Part shown: positions 26,114-39,600 of the stretch, in pieces | Numbering within the stretch: position 1 is the stretch's first letter | Layout of the letters: every line of letters begins with the position of its first letter | Origin: Eulemur rufifrons | Lineage: Eukaryota > Chordata > Mammalia > Primates > Lemuridae | Reading direction: 5' to 3' | NCBI RefSeq assembly: GCF_041146395.1 | Contig: NC_090995.1 | Location: forward strand, 10,332,501-10,396,500 | Length of the DNA: 64,000 bases | Notes under the pieces: model-generated | Databases searched by the model: none | What the model was told of the DNA's origin: nothing | What the model saw: the letters and a program-made list of their open reading frames with translations, nothing else | Translations under genes and position numbers: made by a program

Positions 26114-27989
26114 CATCCTTATGGGGAGCCCTGGGAGCCTGTTCTTAGTATGGAACGCCATAGGTCGGCCGTCTGTAACCGGGGACGGCTTGTGTGCCAT
26201 GGCAGAGAACGGGGAAGTGCTGCCATTGAACTAGGAGAGAGGGAATGCGATTTGATGCAAAGTGGAGGACGTGGCTTACGCCTGGGGCAGGACCTGGACT
26301 GTCCCTCTGGGTTAGAGTAACAGGAGGGAAGGCAGAGTGTGCTGCTAGGTGGGCAGGTGATGGGGACCTGGAAGTTCTCTTTTGCTTCCGTTTTCTCAGT
26401 AAAGTAGGACACAAGGTTATCAGCTGAGCATGACTCTTCTGGGAGGAGAAGGAAGCAAATGGGATACTAGTGAAATAGGAAAATAGAAGAGTGAAGGAGC
26501 TAGGGAAATACAGGATGAGTTGCTGGGCATGACTGAGGGTCCCAGCACTGAGATTCTTGAACATTTTAAAATCAGATGACTCATTATTCTTATGTGTTTT
26601 TCTCCACCCACATTCAACTGTGGGGGTGTAAGCATAGAGCAGGGGAGATGTGGATTTCACTCTGCTTTCTGAGTGGCAAAGCAAAAGAGAAGCCAAGTAG
26701 CTGAGGGTGTTTGCAAGGGTGTGATTATAATAAACGGTCATGGGACTTCAGCAGGTATGGTGACCAAAGAAAGCAGTGAGGGGTGAAGCACAGTGAAAAT
26801 ATTGGCATAATTAATACATTGCGCTACCTGGTGGGAGTCAAAGGTTTGCAGAAGTTGCATTACTCAATGGAGTTAGGCGAAAAGGACAGAACAGGGTGGT
26901 CAGAGGGTGGTTTATACAACGAGATCTGTGACGACAAAGTCTCTGGCATGATGTAGGAGTGCAGAGCTGAGGCAGGGTGGAGAATAAGATCACTGGAGAA
27001 GAGGAGTTCAAGGCAGTCAGATGCCAGAGTGCTGGGAAGATCATTTATGTATGTGCTGAATTCACCGAGAATTCAGACAGAAGTATCACAGTGTTAGAGA
27101 GGGTGACAGTGTACCAGGAGCTACGATTACTCAGAAAGAGGGTTCCGGAGCCCAAGGATGGCAGTAACCACGAAAGGTGGTCAGTGATCAAGTCTAACGA
27201 CGTGAAATTCAAAGCTCAGATCTTTGGGAGAAAGTTAGTAGATGATCCACTTTGGGAATTCGTGTTTTGCAGTAGTTTCTCCTCTTAGAAAAAGCAGTAG
27301 CAGAATGTGAAATGCCCGGATGTAAACCTATTAAAAACTTCCTTTCCTTAGAAACTTTTTTGTGTGTTAATCAAAGGAGGGCGCCAGAGTCCAGAAAATG
27401 ATTATTTTTGTTTCTCATCTAAAGCTCTGACAACGATACCTTTAAGTGAGGAAGAGGCCACTACTAATAATTATTTTGGAGCAATATGTATAAACTGGGA
27501 CTTTTTCACCCAAACCGAGACATATGCTCACCCCCTGCCCTACCTCACATGAGCATGAGCAAATTAAGAAGGAGCTAGCTCCGCACTAAAAGCTCCAATT
27601 CCTGTAAATCCCTAGAAATATTTTTGACATGCAAACAGGTGAGAGAAAAAATGGCCAAATTTGCTTTCATATAGAAGAGAGGGTCAACAAAAACTTTCCC
27701 TTCCGGCCCACATCGATAATTATATTTAATGCCTGTCCTATTTTCCCTTCAGTGCGATTCTGGTTTGACTATGTCTTCAAGTAAGAGAATTGCTCTACTC
27801 TCCAAAGTATCTTGGTCATTTGAAAGTAGTCTAAAGTGTTCTCTAAATTCTCCAAGTTCTTTTTATGTCCATCTTTTATCTTCTATATTATATGTCAATT
27901 ATTTTATTTCTTCTTTTATATATAACTTACATGTCGAGGACATTTAAAAATACATGTTGAAAATGTTTTTTCTAAGTCCTCTGTTTAGC
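26114..27989. other. Intergenic, no recognised gene
   Basis: This stretch is moderately AT-rich. Its 198-codon antisense open frame (26145-26741) has no recognisable domain or splice context. No transposon is identified with confidence. Confidence 0.4.
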
Positions 27990-28160
27990 ACATTCTCTCC
28001 TTTCTTTTTCTTTCTTTCTTTCTTTTTTTTTCTCTTGAGAAAGCGTCTCTCTCTGTCACCCGGGCAAGAGTGCAAACTGCAATGGTGTCACCACAGTTCC
28101 CTGCAAATCTCAAACTCCTGGGCTCAAGTGATCCTCCTGCCTTAGCCTCTCAAAGTGCTC
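27990..28160 (-). mobile_element. Alu fragment (truncated, diverged)
   Basis: CTTT-rich tail, then 'CTCTCTGTCACCCGGGCAAG' and 'CTCCTGGGCTCAAGTGATCC'. The element stops at 'CAAAGTGCTC'. Confidence 0.75.
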
Positions 28161-28179
28161 AGGTTCACATCCAGATTCT

Positions 28180-29044
28180 CAATAATTTGTTACTCAAGCA
28201 ATAGAAAACACACATACACCTCCCTTCCACTTCCATAATCCCTTCCGTGCTCAAACCTTGTAAAAACCTGAATATCAATATTAAATGCCTGGATCCTCCT
28301 CGGTGACGTCATTTCCTGTTCCAGCGCCAAGCGACCCACCATATGCTTTCTGTCTACCTGCCTATTCCTGCCTTCACCCTTCTGTGATGAGTCACGTCAC
28401 TCACTCAACTGCTTTGCTCCATTTTGCTATTGCCTTACCCATCCAGCGAACCCATACCCTACAAATGATTCAGCTCATATCTTCATATCTTTGTGAATGA
28501 GAAAGCCATGCCCGTTGGTGGCTTTCAAGCCACTGTGTTTATAGAATCGAATCTTAGGGGTCCTCAGTGTTGCTGTACAATCTCTCTTTATGTCCCTTAT
28601 TAGTGTTGGGAGGAAAAACTTTTCCTCTTCTAACTTAGGTCCAGTGCTTAGGGGCCTATAAATTAATGGACAATAGACAGATTAACAAGAGAATAGAAAA
28701 AGCTCATTTGTATGTATGCAGGAGCATTCAGATGAAGAGACTTTGTACAGCTAGAGATAGGGGTTTATTTACCAACTTAATATGGTGTCCAGGCCCCCGG
28801 GAGGCCAAGGTGGGAGGATTGCTCAAGGCCAGGAGTTCGAGATCACCCTGGGCAAAATAGCAAGATCCTGTCTCTACAAAAAATAAAAAGAATTAGTCAG
28901 GCGTGGTGGGACCCACCTGTAGTGCTAGCTACTCAAGAGGCTGAGGGGGAGGATCTCTTTGAGCCTGGGAATTCAAGGTTGCAGTAAGCTATGAGCAGGC
29001 CACTGCACTCCAGCCTGGGTAACCCAGCAAGACCCTATCTCTGA
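28180..29044 (+). repeat. Local duplication, copy A (uninterrupted, 865 bp)
   Basis: This block matches 35431-35635 joined to 43557-44208 almost base for base, in the same orientation. Visible differences are few: a 5-bp gap near 28570, an inserted C in the other copy near 35591, and scattered substitutions. The copy begins 'CAATAATTTGTTACTCAAGC' and ends in an Alu at 'CCCTATCTCTGA', after which it continues as (GT)/(TA) repeats. It retains CCTGCCTTCACCCTT at 28367-28381, the unoccupied equivalent of the L1 target site in copy B. Confidence 0.92.
28796..29044 (+). mobile_element. Alu (old, 5'-truncated) within copy A
   Basis: It runs from 'CCCGGGAGGCCAAGGTGGG' to 'CAAGACCCTATCTCTG'. The same Alu with the same diagnostic changes occurs in copy B at 43961-44208. 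Confidence 0.85.
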
Positions 29045-32000
29045 GTGTGTGTATATATATATATATATATTTGGTCTTTGTTGTCAGTTCCTGGCACAGA
29101 TTCTAAAACCCTTATAATTTCCTGAGTGATTGGGGTGATAGGACCATCTTTTGTCATTCTGAACAAGTCCCTTTCAACCTTATGCAAATAAGGTAACTAC
29201 TGGTGGACCCTAGATAGTTTTCGGGATGGGGGCTCTTTGCCAGGGGAATTGGCCAGAAGATTAGAGGGTTGGAACTTTCAGCCCCACCCCCAGACCTCTA
29301 CCGAGGGAAGAGAGGCTGAGATTGAGGCGGCAACTGAAAAATGACAAGGTTCATGGATTTGGAAAGGAGAGCTCTACTTATAAAGGATTGCAGCCTGCAG
29401 GATGGCCGTTGGGACAGGCTGGGAAGCATAGCCTCTGGCCTGAAAGCTGAAAAGGGGTACTTTGAGGGAAGGGTAAAGCGATCAGGAATTTATGCTGAGA
29501 AGGTGTCTGAATATACATATTCAACAGGCTATAGGAGAAGTCATGAATATTTATGTAATATGCTAATATTTCGTGTGCAATTGACCTTCATGCTTCATGG
29601 GAACCATGTTCCAAAAACAGCTACGTTAATGTTATATCTGCAGGTGGAGTTTGTAGCCGTCTGTTGGGTGGTAGTTGTCTGTTCTCGGTGCTTCGTGTGC
29701 TCTTGGCTGAAGATGACCAGACACACCAAAGTAAGGCAAGCACGAGGTGAAGTTTATTAAGTAAAGGAAGATGTGTTCACCATAGACAACCAACACATCC
29801 CCTGTTGTATAACAGGAGAGCCCCAGTTATGGTCTGGGGTCCTGTTTTATATTGCCCGGGCTGGGCTCTCATGGTTCAAACATCTCCATCGAACCACTTT
29901 AACGGACAGTTGGGAGTTATATAACCTGAGTCTTACTGTACATGCCGATCTCCCATGAGTCTCCCTGAAAGCCCATTTGGCGGGGGGGGGGGGGGGTGGG
30001 GGGGGGGGTGGGGGCGGTGAGCTGCAATGTAGATTTAAGCTAATGACATGATAATTATTCCTCCCATCCCTTCATGGCTGGGATTTCAGTTTTAAGATTT
30101 CTCTGGGATCTCCTTGGCCCAAGAGAAGGTTTGTTCAGCTGGTTGGGAGATTTAAGATTTTGTTTTTATTTCTCAGAGGTAATCACAAATATCCAATGAC
30201 ATAATCAATCATCTCTACATCGTGGGACCCCCAGAAATCTCCTAAACCATGGGTTTGGAGATGTCCCAGGTTGGTGAAAATGTTAAAATGCAGGGGCAGC
30301 GGTGCCCCCGGAGAGCCATGGAAGCTCTGCATCCTCCTCCGTACGGTGTTTGATGCACCTCATCCGTCCGTCCGTTTGGCTGTTTCTTGAGTTGTGTTTG
30401 CCTTAAAGAATTCACCCTCCTCAAACTTCCATCCAAACCTCCTATAAAACCCACCCCTCTCCCCTTCCTAGGGGTGTATTAGGCAGTAGCCTTTGCCAGC
30501 ACTGATGACCACATAAGAAGGATAAAAGTACCCTTACGAAAGTGGAAGAGAAGAGTAAAATTTTCAGAATGAAGAGTACATCTGTGGGGCATTTATATTT
30601 TTAGTTTTTCTTGTTAACATCAAATGAGTTGTAATAGTCATGTGTATAGGAAGGTAGTGTGCAAAGAAAAGTTTAGATCCCTACTTTTTCAAAAAAGAAA
30701 AGAACTTTTGCAACTCAAAGCACAGTTGGAATGTGTATACCCTAGGGATTTAATGCTTATGCATTTTAAGATTGGAGTCTTGGCTTTACCAAATAAACTT
30801 TTAGAGGGTCAAGCAACCCATAGCTAAAGGGATAATGTACACACTGATGAATTGATACGTTGCAATCTGCTGGGGTCTTGAAAGACTTCAGTGATTTTGT
30901 AAAGAAGAGCACAAGTGATTGATGATTATACTTCAGTCACCAGTCAAGTTCTTTGTCAGTGGAATTTGAAGGAAACAGAGCTACAGGAATTCTTTGGACA
31001 TTTCCTAATGTGTCCCTAGATGTGCTTCAGGAAAAGGCGGACAGCTCCTGGCCAAAGAGGAAGCAGCTTTAAGAAAGCAAAGCCAAGACTAATAATTGGC
31101 AGGACTTTTAAGAGACTGAGCGACATTGTTTAAGACAGCCTGGTCTTCCTGTTCTATGGGATTTGTAAACATATTTTGTATTTAACTGGCAAATATTTTG
31201 GCAGCTTAGGACCTTGGTTTCAAATCTATTTCCAGACAGAACCCACCTACTTTAGTTATGAAATTCAAATACTCCTATAAGCATCCTAATCCCCACAGCC
31301 AATGCCTGCAAAACAATACAATGAATCCTTCTCTAATGGAGAGTGTAATAAATCCCCTTCTGCTGAAAGCAACCAAAGTCATCTCATTCCTTGTAAACAC
31401 TGTTAACTGTCTTCCTTTATTTATAGACAACAGAACCAATAAAATAAAGCTTTCTTGCTTCGCCGAGTGAGGCCAATTGATCCAGAATCTAAAATCTGAA
31501 GATGTGCAAAACCTTTGCATATACTTGGACCCATGTGGCGACTGTGGGTGAGCAACTTTATGCCCACACTGTTGTATACATAGAATAGCTACAGCAAAGT
31601 CATTCTCTATGTCCAGATGCTACACTGAAAAAATACAATGTCTCATAGCTGTTATTGTCGCAGCAGGGGCTGGCCTGGCTTAAATTCTTTACAGCTGGGG
31701 GTATGTTCTCTTGGTCAGAAGCAACAAAACCATTTCCTACTTGAAGAGAAGAAAACTAGAGAAACAAAGAAGAAGAAAGAGAAGATTTACAAAGCGATTA
31801 AAAGGGAATAACTGTATTTAGAGAGTTACCTTCTTTTTTCAAGTTTGGAACTGAAACACCTTTGGTCTAGCTACTGCTTTAAGACTTTCTGGTGCAAAAA
31901 TAGGGAGTAAGTATCTCAGAGTAATCTTTAAAAAAAACTTCTACCATGGGGATAAAAATGTTATTTTTAACATCAGAACATTTAGTTGGCCTTTTGCCTT

Positions 32001-32774
32001 CTCAAGTTTAAAGAAAGCCTAGTTTCCTAGGTGTGGCTCTTATGTTATGTGGGAACTACAATATTGGAACATTCTAATTAAACCACTTTGAAGAAATAGT
32101 CCCAAAGTTTGTTAACTATGGAAACCCGCTAGAACTGTCAGTTAGCTGCAGAACTAACCCCTCAACTGGGTCGTTGAATCCAGTTACTGAAATCCAGTCG
32201 CCATTAACAGTTTACAAAACCACAAAGAACACACAAGTCCTTCCTCTCTCTGCCCTTTCCTTCAGTTCTTTTATCTCTTTACCTTCTCAATTGCATCCCC
32301 TGTTCCGTTCCCACCTCTCCAGTTCCAAAATAATCTGCAATACAATCTTTTGAATCACCTTAGAGTTTCATCGGCTACAAGCTGGAATCCCATTTTTACT
32401 GGTGTTTTGCTGAACACCCAAGTAGTTTCATTAAATGAAAACATCCTACTAATGGAAGGAATTTGGGTGGGAGTGAAAGAGAAAAGGTCCTTAGATAAAT
32501 GGTTGATTCCAGACCAAAGACAGGAAATAAAAAATGAGCCTGGAACATTTTGTTATGCTAGAAAGCAAGGATGCAACTGGAGACTATGAACTGCAATGGA
32601 GAAAATCCTTCGTACACTCAGATCTATGAGTCCACTAAGGTAAATAACTCACTGGCCAGTTGCCTTTGGAGAATGACACAAAACCAACTTGTTACTTTAA
32701 GAACGGATAAATAAAGGAAGAGACCCAGCTGTTATTTGGTCTTTTTTGAACAAACTGTACCTCTTTGCAAAATC
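29045..32774. other. Intergenic, mostly unrecognised; simple repeats
   Basis: A (GT)/(TA) tract lies at 29045-29071 and a long G-tract at 29982-30014. An LTR-like stretch (about 29070-29330 and 29640-30480) reminds me of old MaLR/ERV sequence, but I cannot place it. From 30500 on I see nothing supportable. Confidence 0.4.
29982..30014 (+). repeat. G-tract (G16 T G11 T G5)
   Basis: Thirty-three positions are all G apart from two T (29997 and 30009). It is compatible with G-quadruplex formation and prone to assembly error. Confidence 0.9.
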
Positions 32775-33514
<740 letters not shown>

Positions 33515-34365
33515 CATTGGAGGATGTATTGCAAAACTAGAAATGACCCAAAGGCCCATCAATGGTAAATGGATCATGATGGCATCTTTCCACAGAAAAA
33601 AACATATATATATATATGTATATATATAGTAAATGGGGCCTGGCACAGTGGCTCACACCTGTAATCTCAGCACTTTGGGAGTCTGAGGGAGGAGGATTGC
33701 TTGAGGCCAGGGGTTTGAGATGAGCCTGGGCAACATAGTGAGGTCCCATCTCTACAAAAATTTCAGAATTTAAAAATATAAAAACTTTAAAATTAGCTAG
33801 GCATGGTGGTGTGTGCCTATAGTTCTAGCTAGTCAGGAGGCTGAGGCGGGAGGATCACTTGAGCCCAGGAAATTGAAGTTACAGTGAGCTATTGGTCGGG
33901 CCACTGCACTCTAGCCAGAGTGACAGAGCGAGACCCTGCCTTTAAAAAGAAAAAATTTTTAAAAATAAATAGTAAATGGATAAATTGCAGAGTATTCTGC
34001 AATAGAGATTAAAATGACTAGCATGTGGATACGAATTATGTGGATGAATTTCATATAAATAATACCGAAAAAAAGGGAGCCAGGCTTCAAAGAGTAATTG
34101 GTTTATTTGTACAGTTTAAAAACAGACAAAACTAATGTATAATGATAGATTCAGAATAGTTGTAACCTTTGGAAGGAGTAATGACTAGGACGGAATGGGA
34201 TGGAGACTTCTGGAGTATTCTTAATACTCCCCCCGTTTTTTTTAATCTGAGTGGCAGATAAACAGGTATGTTCACCTTGTAAGTGTATATCAAGCTGTCC
34301 ACTTAGATTTTCTGTTCTTTTTTGTATGTGTGTTATACTTCACAAAAAAAGTTTGCTTAAACAAA
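33515..34365 (+). mobile_element. Old L1M 3' region interrupted by an Alu
   Basis: 'AATGACCCAAAGGCCCATCA' before the Alu and 'TTGCAGAGTATTCTGCAATA' after it are consecutive parts of an ancient L1 3' region. The tail 'GTGTGTTATACTTCACAAAA' is typical of L1M. Confidence 0.75.
33637..33968 (+). mobile_element. Alu (older, J-like) inside L1M
   Basis: Sense Alu beginning GGCCTGGCACAGTGG, flanked by ATAGTAAATGG at 33626-33636 and 33969-33979. Confidence 0.9.
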
Positions 34366-35430
34366 AGACCTTTATGGATGTTGAAATTTAGTTTGGTGAA
34401 CTCTCAATATTTAATCTTTCAGTCTATTTTTTCAGATATACTCTACTGTACTATCCGATTCTGCAAGTTAATTACCAGTACTTAGATTTCCCCCCCACTG
34501 TACTGTATTTTATGAGTGAACTTTATAACCCAATAAACTTTGTAGCCAAGTGAACTTTGTAACCATATGAATTATTTCTTAATTGATCTCTTGTATTTAT
34601 ATGGTCTTAGTATTTATATGAACCAAGGTGGTCTGGCCCTAGCATCTGGGCTTATAACACACACTCCCCCCTCCGTCTCCCCCCACCCCCACTAGGCTGT
34701 CCCTCTCTGTGTTAAGGCCATCAGATCCCACCTTCTGCTCACCCTCCATATCTGTAGAAGACTTTGACAACAGGCTTTTGGTATTTCTTTTCTCTCCAAG
34801 ATCATTATTATCTTGGCACTGTCTTTGTTTGGATGAACAACCGTCACCTTATCTTCTGTGCTCTTTGATCTCAACTACACCTCTAGGGTAGGCCGAATTC
34901 TAGAGATGTCTCTCTCCCCCAACCCCTAAGATTCCAGTTCATCCTCTGGTTATTTCATCTAACAGTAACCTAGGTACTGATCTGAGGGATTTTGTTGTTA
35001 CAACTAAAGCCCCAAATCAGTTGACTCTAAAATAGCGAATTATAGAGGTGGACCTGATTTAATCACATAAACCCTTCAAAAGACAGAAGGAACAGTCAGA
35101 TTGGAAGTTTGAGAAGGGCTCAACTTGCTTTCAGGGTGGGGATGGTCACGGTCATGGAGGAAGAAATGAAGGCAGCTTGGAGGAGGTGAGGGCGCCCCAC
35201 CCCCGGGTGACAGTCAGAAAGGACATAGAGAACTCAATTCTAAAACCCAAGGAACTGGATTCTGCCAACAGCCTGACTCAGCTTGGAAGCAGATTGTTTA
35301 GATAAGAGCCTGGGCTAAGGGTTCAGCTAGCTGACACTGACTTGGCCTCAGGATACAGAGCCTGGACTCCTGACCTCTGTCACCGGGAGATAACAAGTGG
35401 ATGTTGTTTTAAAACACTAACTTCATGGTA
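34366..35430 (+). mobile_element. Probable MaLR (MLT1-like) LTR in about 34890-35455
   Basis: The stretch from about 34890 resembles an MLT1-type LTR. Its end 'TGGTACAATAATTGGTTACT' and 'AAGCAATAGAAAAC' is the usual 3' end of such an LTR. The preceding part (34366-34890) is unrecognised. The LTR end overlaps the start of duplication copy B. Confidence 0.5.
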
Positions 35431-35659
35431 CAATAATTGGTTACTCAAGCAATAGAAAACACACATACACCTCCCTTCCACTTCCATAATCCCACTTCCG
35501 TGCTCAAACCTTGTAAAAACCTGAATATCAATATTAAATGCCTAGATGCTCCTTGGTGATGTCATTTCCTGTTCCAGCGCCAAGCGACCCCACCATATGC
35601 TTTCTGTCTACCTGCCTATTCCTGCCTTCACTCTTTTCTTTTTTTTTTTTTTTGCTTCC

Positions 35660-35937
35660 ATTATTTTTTTTTTTTTTATTATTTCTTGTACAATGATATG
35701 AAATAATATGGGAAATATTCATGATAAATTATTAAGTGAACAATGCAAGTTAAAAACAACAGTTTCATATTTTTTTCCCCACCCCCCCCTTCCCGAGTCA
35801 GCACCTTCAAGTGTTACCACTCCCCAAAAGGTGCGCAATGCACTCATTGTGTAGGCATACCCCCATCCCCTCCCCCACCCCCCACCTCAGTCTGATGTCC
35901 AGTTGGTGTCGTTCCCAGATTTGTATTTAGGTGATGT
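35660..35937 (-). other. L1 3' UTR with G-rich polypurine tract
   Basis: On the L1 strand there are G-rich tracts complementary to C-runs at 35779-35791 and 35860-35886. Known: G-rich, quadruplex-forming polypurine tracts are a recurring feature of mammalian L1 3' UTRs. Confidence 0.75.
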
Positions 35938-36298
35938 TCAGGGAAACCAATTTTCTGGTGAGTACATGTGATGCTTGTTTTTCCATTCTTGGGATACTTC
36001 ACTTAATATAATGGGTTCCAACTCTCTCCAGGAGAACCATAGAGATGTCGTATCTTCATCATTCCTTATAGCTGAGTAATATTCCATGGTATACATATAC
36101 CACAGTTTACTAATCCAATCATGTATTGATGGGCATTTGGGTTGTTTCCACATCTTTGCTATTGTGAATTGTGCTGCTATAAACATTCGGGTACATGTGT
36201 CTTTGTTACAGAATGACTTTTTTTCCTTTGGGTATATGCCCAGTAATGGGATTGCTGGGTCAAATGGCAGGTCTACTTGAATCTGTTTAAGATACCTC
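35938..36298 (-). pseudogene. L1 ORF2 C-terminal part, cut off by the Alu
   Basis: About 120 codons of the ORF2 C-terminus follow (motifs '[13 protein letters not shown]', '[14 protein letters not shown]', '[12 protein letters not shown]'), ending in a stop at 35938. The 353-bp Alu plus duplication shifts this part out of frame with the 5' portion (353 is not a multiple of 3). No other lesion is visible in it. Confidence 0.92.
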
Positions 36299-36641
36299 GG
36301 CCGGGCGCGGTGGCTCACGCCTGTAATCCTAGCACTCTGGGAGGCCGAGGCGGGTGGATCGCTCGAGGTCAGGAGTTCGAAACCAGCCTGAGCAAGAGTG
36401 AGACCCCGTCTCTACTAAAAATAGAAAGAAATTATATGGACAACTAAAATATATATATACAAAAAATAAGCCGGGCATGGTGGCGCATGCCTGTAGTCCC
36501 AGCTACTCGGGAGGCTGAGGCAGTAGGATCACTTAAGCCCAGGAGTTTGAGGTTGCTGTGAGCTAGACTGACGCCACGGCACTCACTCTAGCCCGGGCAA
36601 CAGAGTGAGACTCTGTCTCAAAAAAAAAAAAAAAAAAAAAA
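36299..36641 (+). mobile_element. Young Alu (lemur-type) inserted in L1 ORF2
   Basis: The copy begins GGCCGGGCGCGGTGGCTCAC with nearly all CpGs retained, is full length with a 23-bp A-tail, and has 10-bp duplications AAGATACCTC at 36289-36298 and 36642-36651. It is opposite in orientation to the L1 and must be younger than it. It is one of the least diverged Alus in the window and a good consensus reference for this species' active subfamily. Confidence 0.97.
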
Positions 36642-39600
36642 AAGATACCTCCATAATGCTTTCCACAGGGGTTGCACTAGTTTGCAGTCCCACCAGCAGT
36701 GTATTAGTGTTCCTGTCTCTCCACACCCACGCCAACATGTGTTGTTTTGGGTTTTTTTGATAAAGGCCATTCTCACTGGGGTTAAGTGATATCTCATTGT
36801 GGTTTTGATTTGCATTTCCCTGATGATTAGAGATGTTGAACACTTTTTCATATGTTTGTTAGCCATTTTTATATCTTCTTTTGAAAAATTTCTATTCATG
36901 TCCTTTGCCCACTTTTTGATAGGGTTGCTTGATTTTTTCTTGCTGATTTTCCTGAGTTCTAAATAGATTCTTGTTATCAGTCCTTTATCTGATGTGTAGT
37001 ATGCAAAAATTTTTTCCCATTCTGTAGGTGGTCTGTTTATTCTCGTGACTGTTTCTTTGGCTGTGCAGAAGCTTTTTAATTTAATCATGTCCCATTCATT
37101 TATTTTTGTTGCTGCTGTGATTGCCTTGGGGGTCTTCTTCATAAATTCTTTGCCTAGGCCAATGTCTGTAAGAGTCTTTCCTACATTTTCTTCTAGAATT
37201 CTGATTGTATCACGCCTAAGGTTTAAGTCTGTTATCCACCGTGATTTGATTTTTGTGAGAGGTGAAAGCTGTGGGTCCTGTTTCAGTCTTCTACAAGTGG
37301 CTAACCAATTCTCCCAGCACCATTTATTGAATAGGGATTCTTGTCCCCAGAGTATATTCTTTCCCGCTTTGTCAAAAATTAGGTGCCTATATGAGGATGG
37401 TTCTATATTTGGATTTTCTGTTGTGTTCCACTGGTCTGTGTCCCTGCACTTGTGCCAATACCAGGCTATTTTAAGAACCACGGCCTTGTAGTATTGTTTG
37501 AGGTCTGGCAAATTAATATCTCCCATTTTGTTTTTGTTGCTTAAAGTTGCTTTTGCTATACGGGGTCTTCTTTGATTCCATACAAAGTGTATAATTATTT
37601 TCTCTATGTCTGTAAAGAATGATGTTGGTAATTTAATAGGGATTGCATTGAATCTGTAGATCACTTTGGGTAGTATAGACATTTTAACAATGTTGATTCT
37701 TCCGATCCACGAGCATGGTATATTTTTCCATCTATTTGCAAGTTCTGCTATTTCTTTTCTCAGTGTTTCATAGTTTTCCTTATAGAGGTCCTTTACCTCT
37801 TTAGTTAAATATATACCTAGATATTTTATTTTCTTTGTTGCTATTTTGAAGGGTATTGAGTCTTTAATTTGGTTTTCCGATTGACTGTTATTGGCATATA
37901 TAAATGCCTCTGAATTGTGTATATTAATTTTGTAGCCTGAGACTTTGCTGTATTCGTTAATCAATTCCAGGAGTCTCATGGTTGAATCCTGGGGGCTTTC
38001 CAGATATAACATCATATCATCAGCAAAAAGTGAGAGTTTGATCTCTTCCTTCCCTATTTGGACTCCCTTGATTCTGCTCTCTTGCCTGATAGCTCTCGCA
38101 AGGACTTCCAATACTATGTTCAAAAGTAATGGAGACAATGGGCAGCCCTGTCTGGTTCCAGTTCTAAGTGGGAGTGCTTTCAGTTTTTCCCCATTCAGTA
38201 TGATGTTGGCTGTGGGTTTGTCATATATGGCTTGTATCAATTTTAGGTAGGTTCCATCAATGCCTATTTTGTTAAGCGTTTTTATCATAAAAGGGTGTTG
38301 AATTTTGTCAAATGCTTTTTCTGCATCTAATGAGAGTATCATATGGTTTTTGTTTTTGCTTTTATTTATGTGGTGAATTACATTTATAGATTTACGTATG
38401 TTGAACCACCCCTGCATCTCGGGGATGAAGCCCACTTGATCGTGGTGGATTACTTTTTTGATAAGTACTTGGATTCGATTTGCTAATATTTTATTGAAAA
38501 TTTTTGCATCTATATTCATGAGGGAAATTGGTCTGTAGTTCTCTATTTTTGTTGCGTCCTTTCCAGGTTTTGGTATCAATGTTATATTGGCTTGGTAGAA
38601 CGTGTTGGGGAGAATTCCATCCTTCTCAATATTGGAGAATAGTTTATGTAGGATGGGCACCAGTTCTTCTTTGTATGTATGGTAAAATTCAGGTGTGAAC
38701 CCATCTGGACCAGGGCTTTTCTTTTTGGGAAGGTTTTTTATTGCTGTTTCGATTTCAGTTCTTGATATTGGTCTGTTCAGGTACTCTATTTCTTCCTGGT
38801 TGAGCCTGGGAAGACTATGTGTTTCTAAAAATTTGTCCATTTCCTCCACGTTCTCCAGTTTGTGTGCATAAAGATTTTTGTAGAATTCATAGATGATATC
38901 TTGTATCTCTGTAGCATCGGTTGTGATTTCTCCTTTCATGTTCCTAATGGAGGTTATTAGAGATTTTAGTTTTGTGCTCTTGGTTAGTCTAGCCAGGGGT
39001 GTGTCTATTTTGTTTATCTTTTCAAAGAACCAACTTTTTGTTTTATTAATTTCCCTTATAGTTTCTTTGTTGTCCTTTTCATTTAGTTCTGATTTGATCT
39101 TAGTAATTTCTCGCCTTCTGCTGGGTTTGGGATCGTTCTGTTCTTCTTTCTCCAGCTCTTTGAGTCTATTCGTTAGGTTGTCTATTTGCATGTTTTCTGT
39201 CTTTTTGATATAGGCATTTATGGATATGAATTTTCCTCTCAGGACTGCTTTAGCTGCATCCCATAGATTTTGATAAGTTGTATCTCCATTGTCATTTAAT
39301 TCAAAGAAATTTTTGATTTCCATCTTGATTTCTTCTTTTATAGAATAATTATTCAGGAGAAGGTTATTTAGCTTCCATGACTTTGAGTAAGAGTGAGGGT
39401 TTCTGTTTGTGATCATTGTTGCTTTTATTCCGCTGTGATCTGAGAAGATGCATGGTATAATTTCTATTTTTTTGAATTTTTTAAGACATGATTTATGTCC
39501 TAGGGCATGGTCAATCTTAGAGAATGTCCCGTGAGCTGATGAGAAGAATGTATATTCTGTGGACTTTGGGTAGAATGTCCTATAGATGTCAGCCATGCCC

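Noticed and set aside
26145..26741. A 198-codon open frame on the - strand in the intergenic region.
   Set aside because: There is no recognisable domain, conserved motif or splice context, and the composition is like the surrounding non-coding DNA.
29341..29760. A 139-codon + strand open frame.
   Set aside because: It starts in sequence I take to be an old LTR-like repeat. There is no domain or homology that I recognise.
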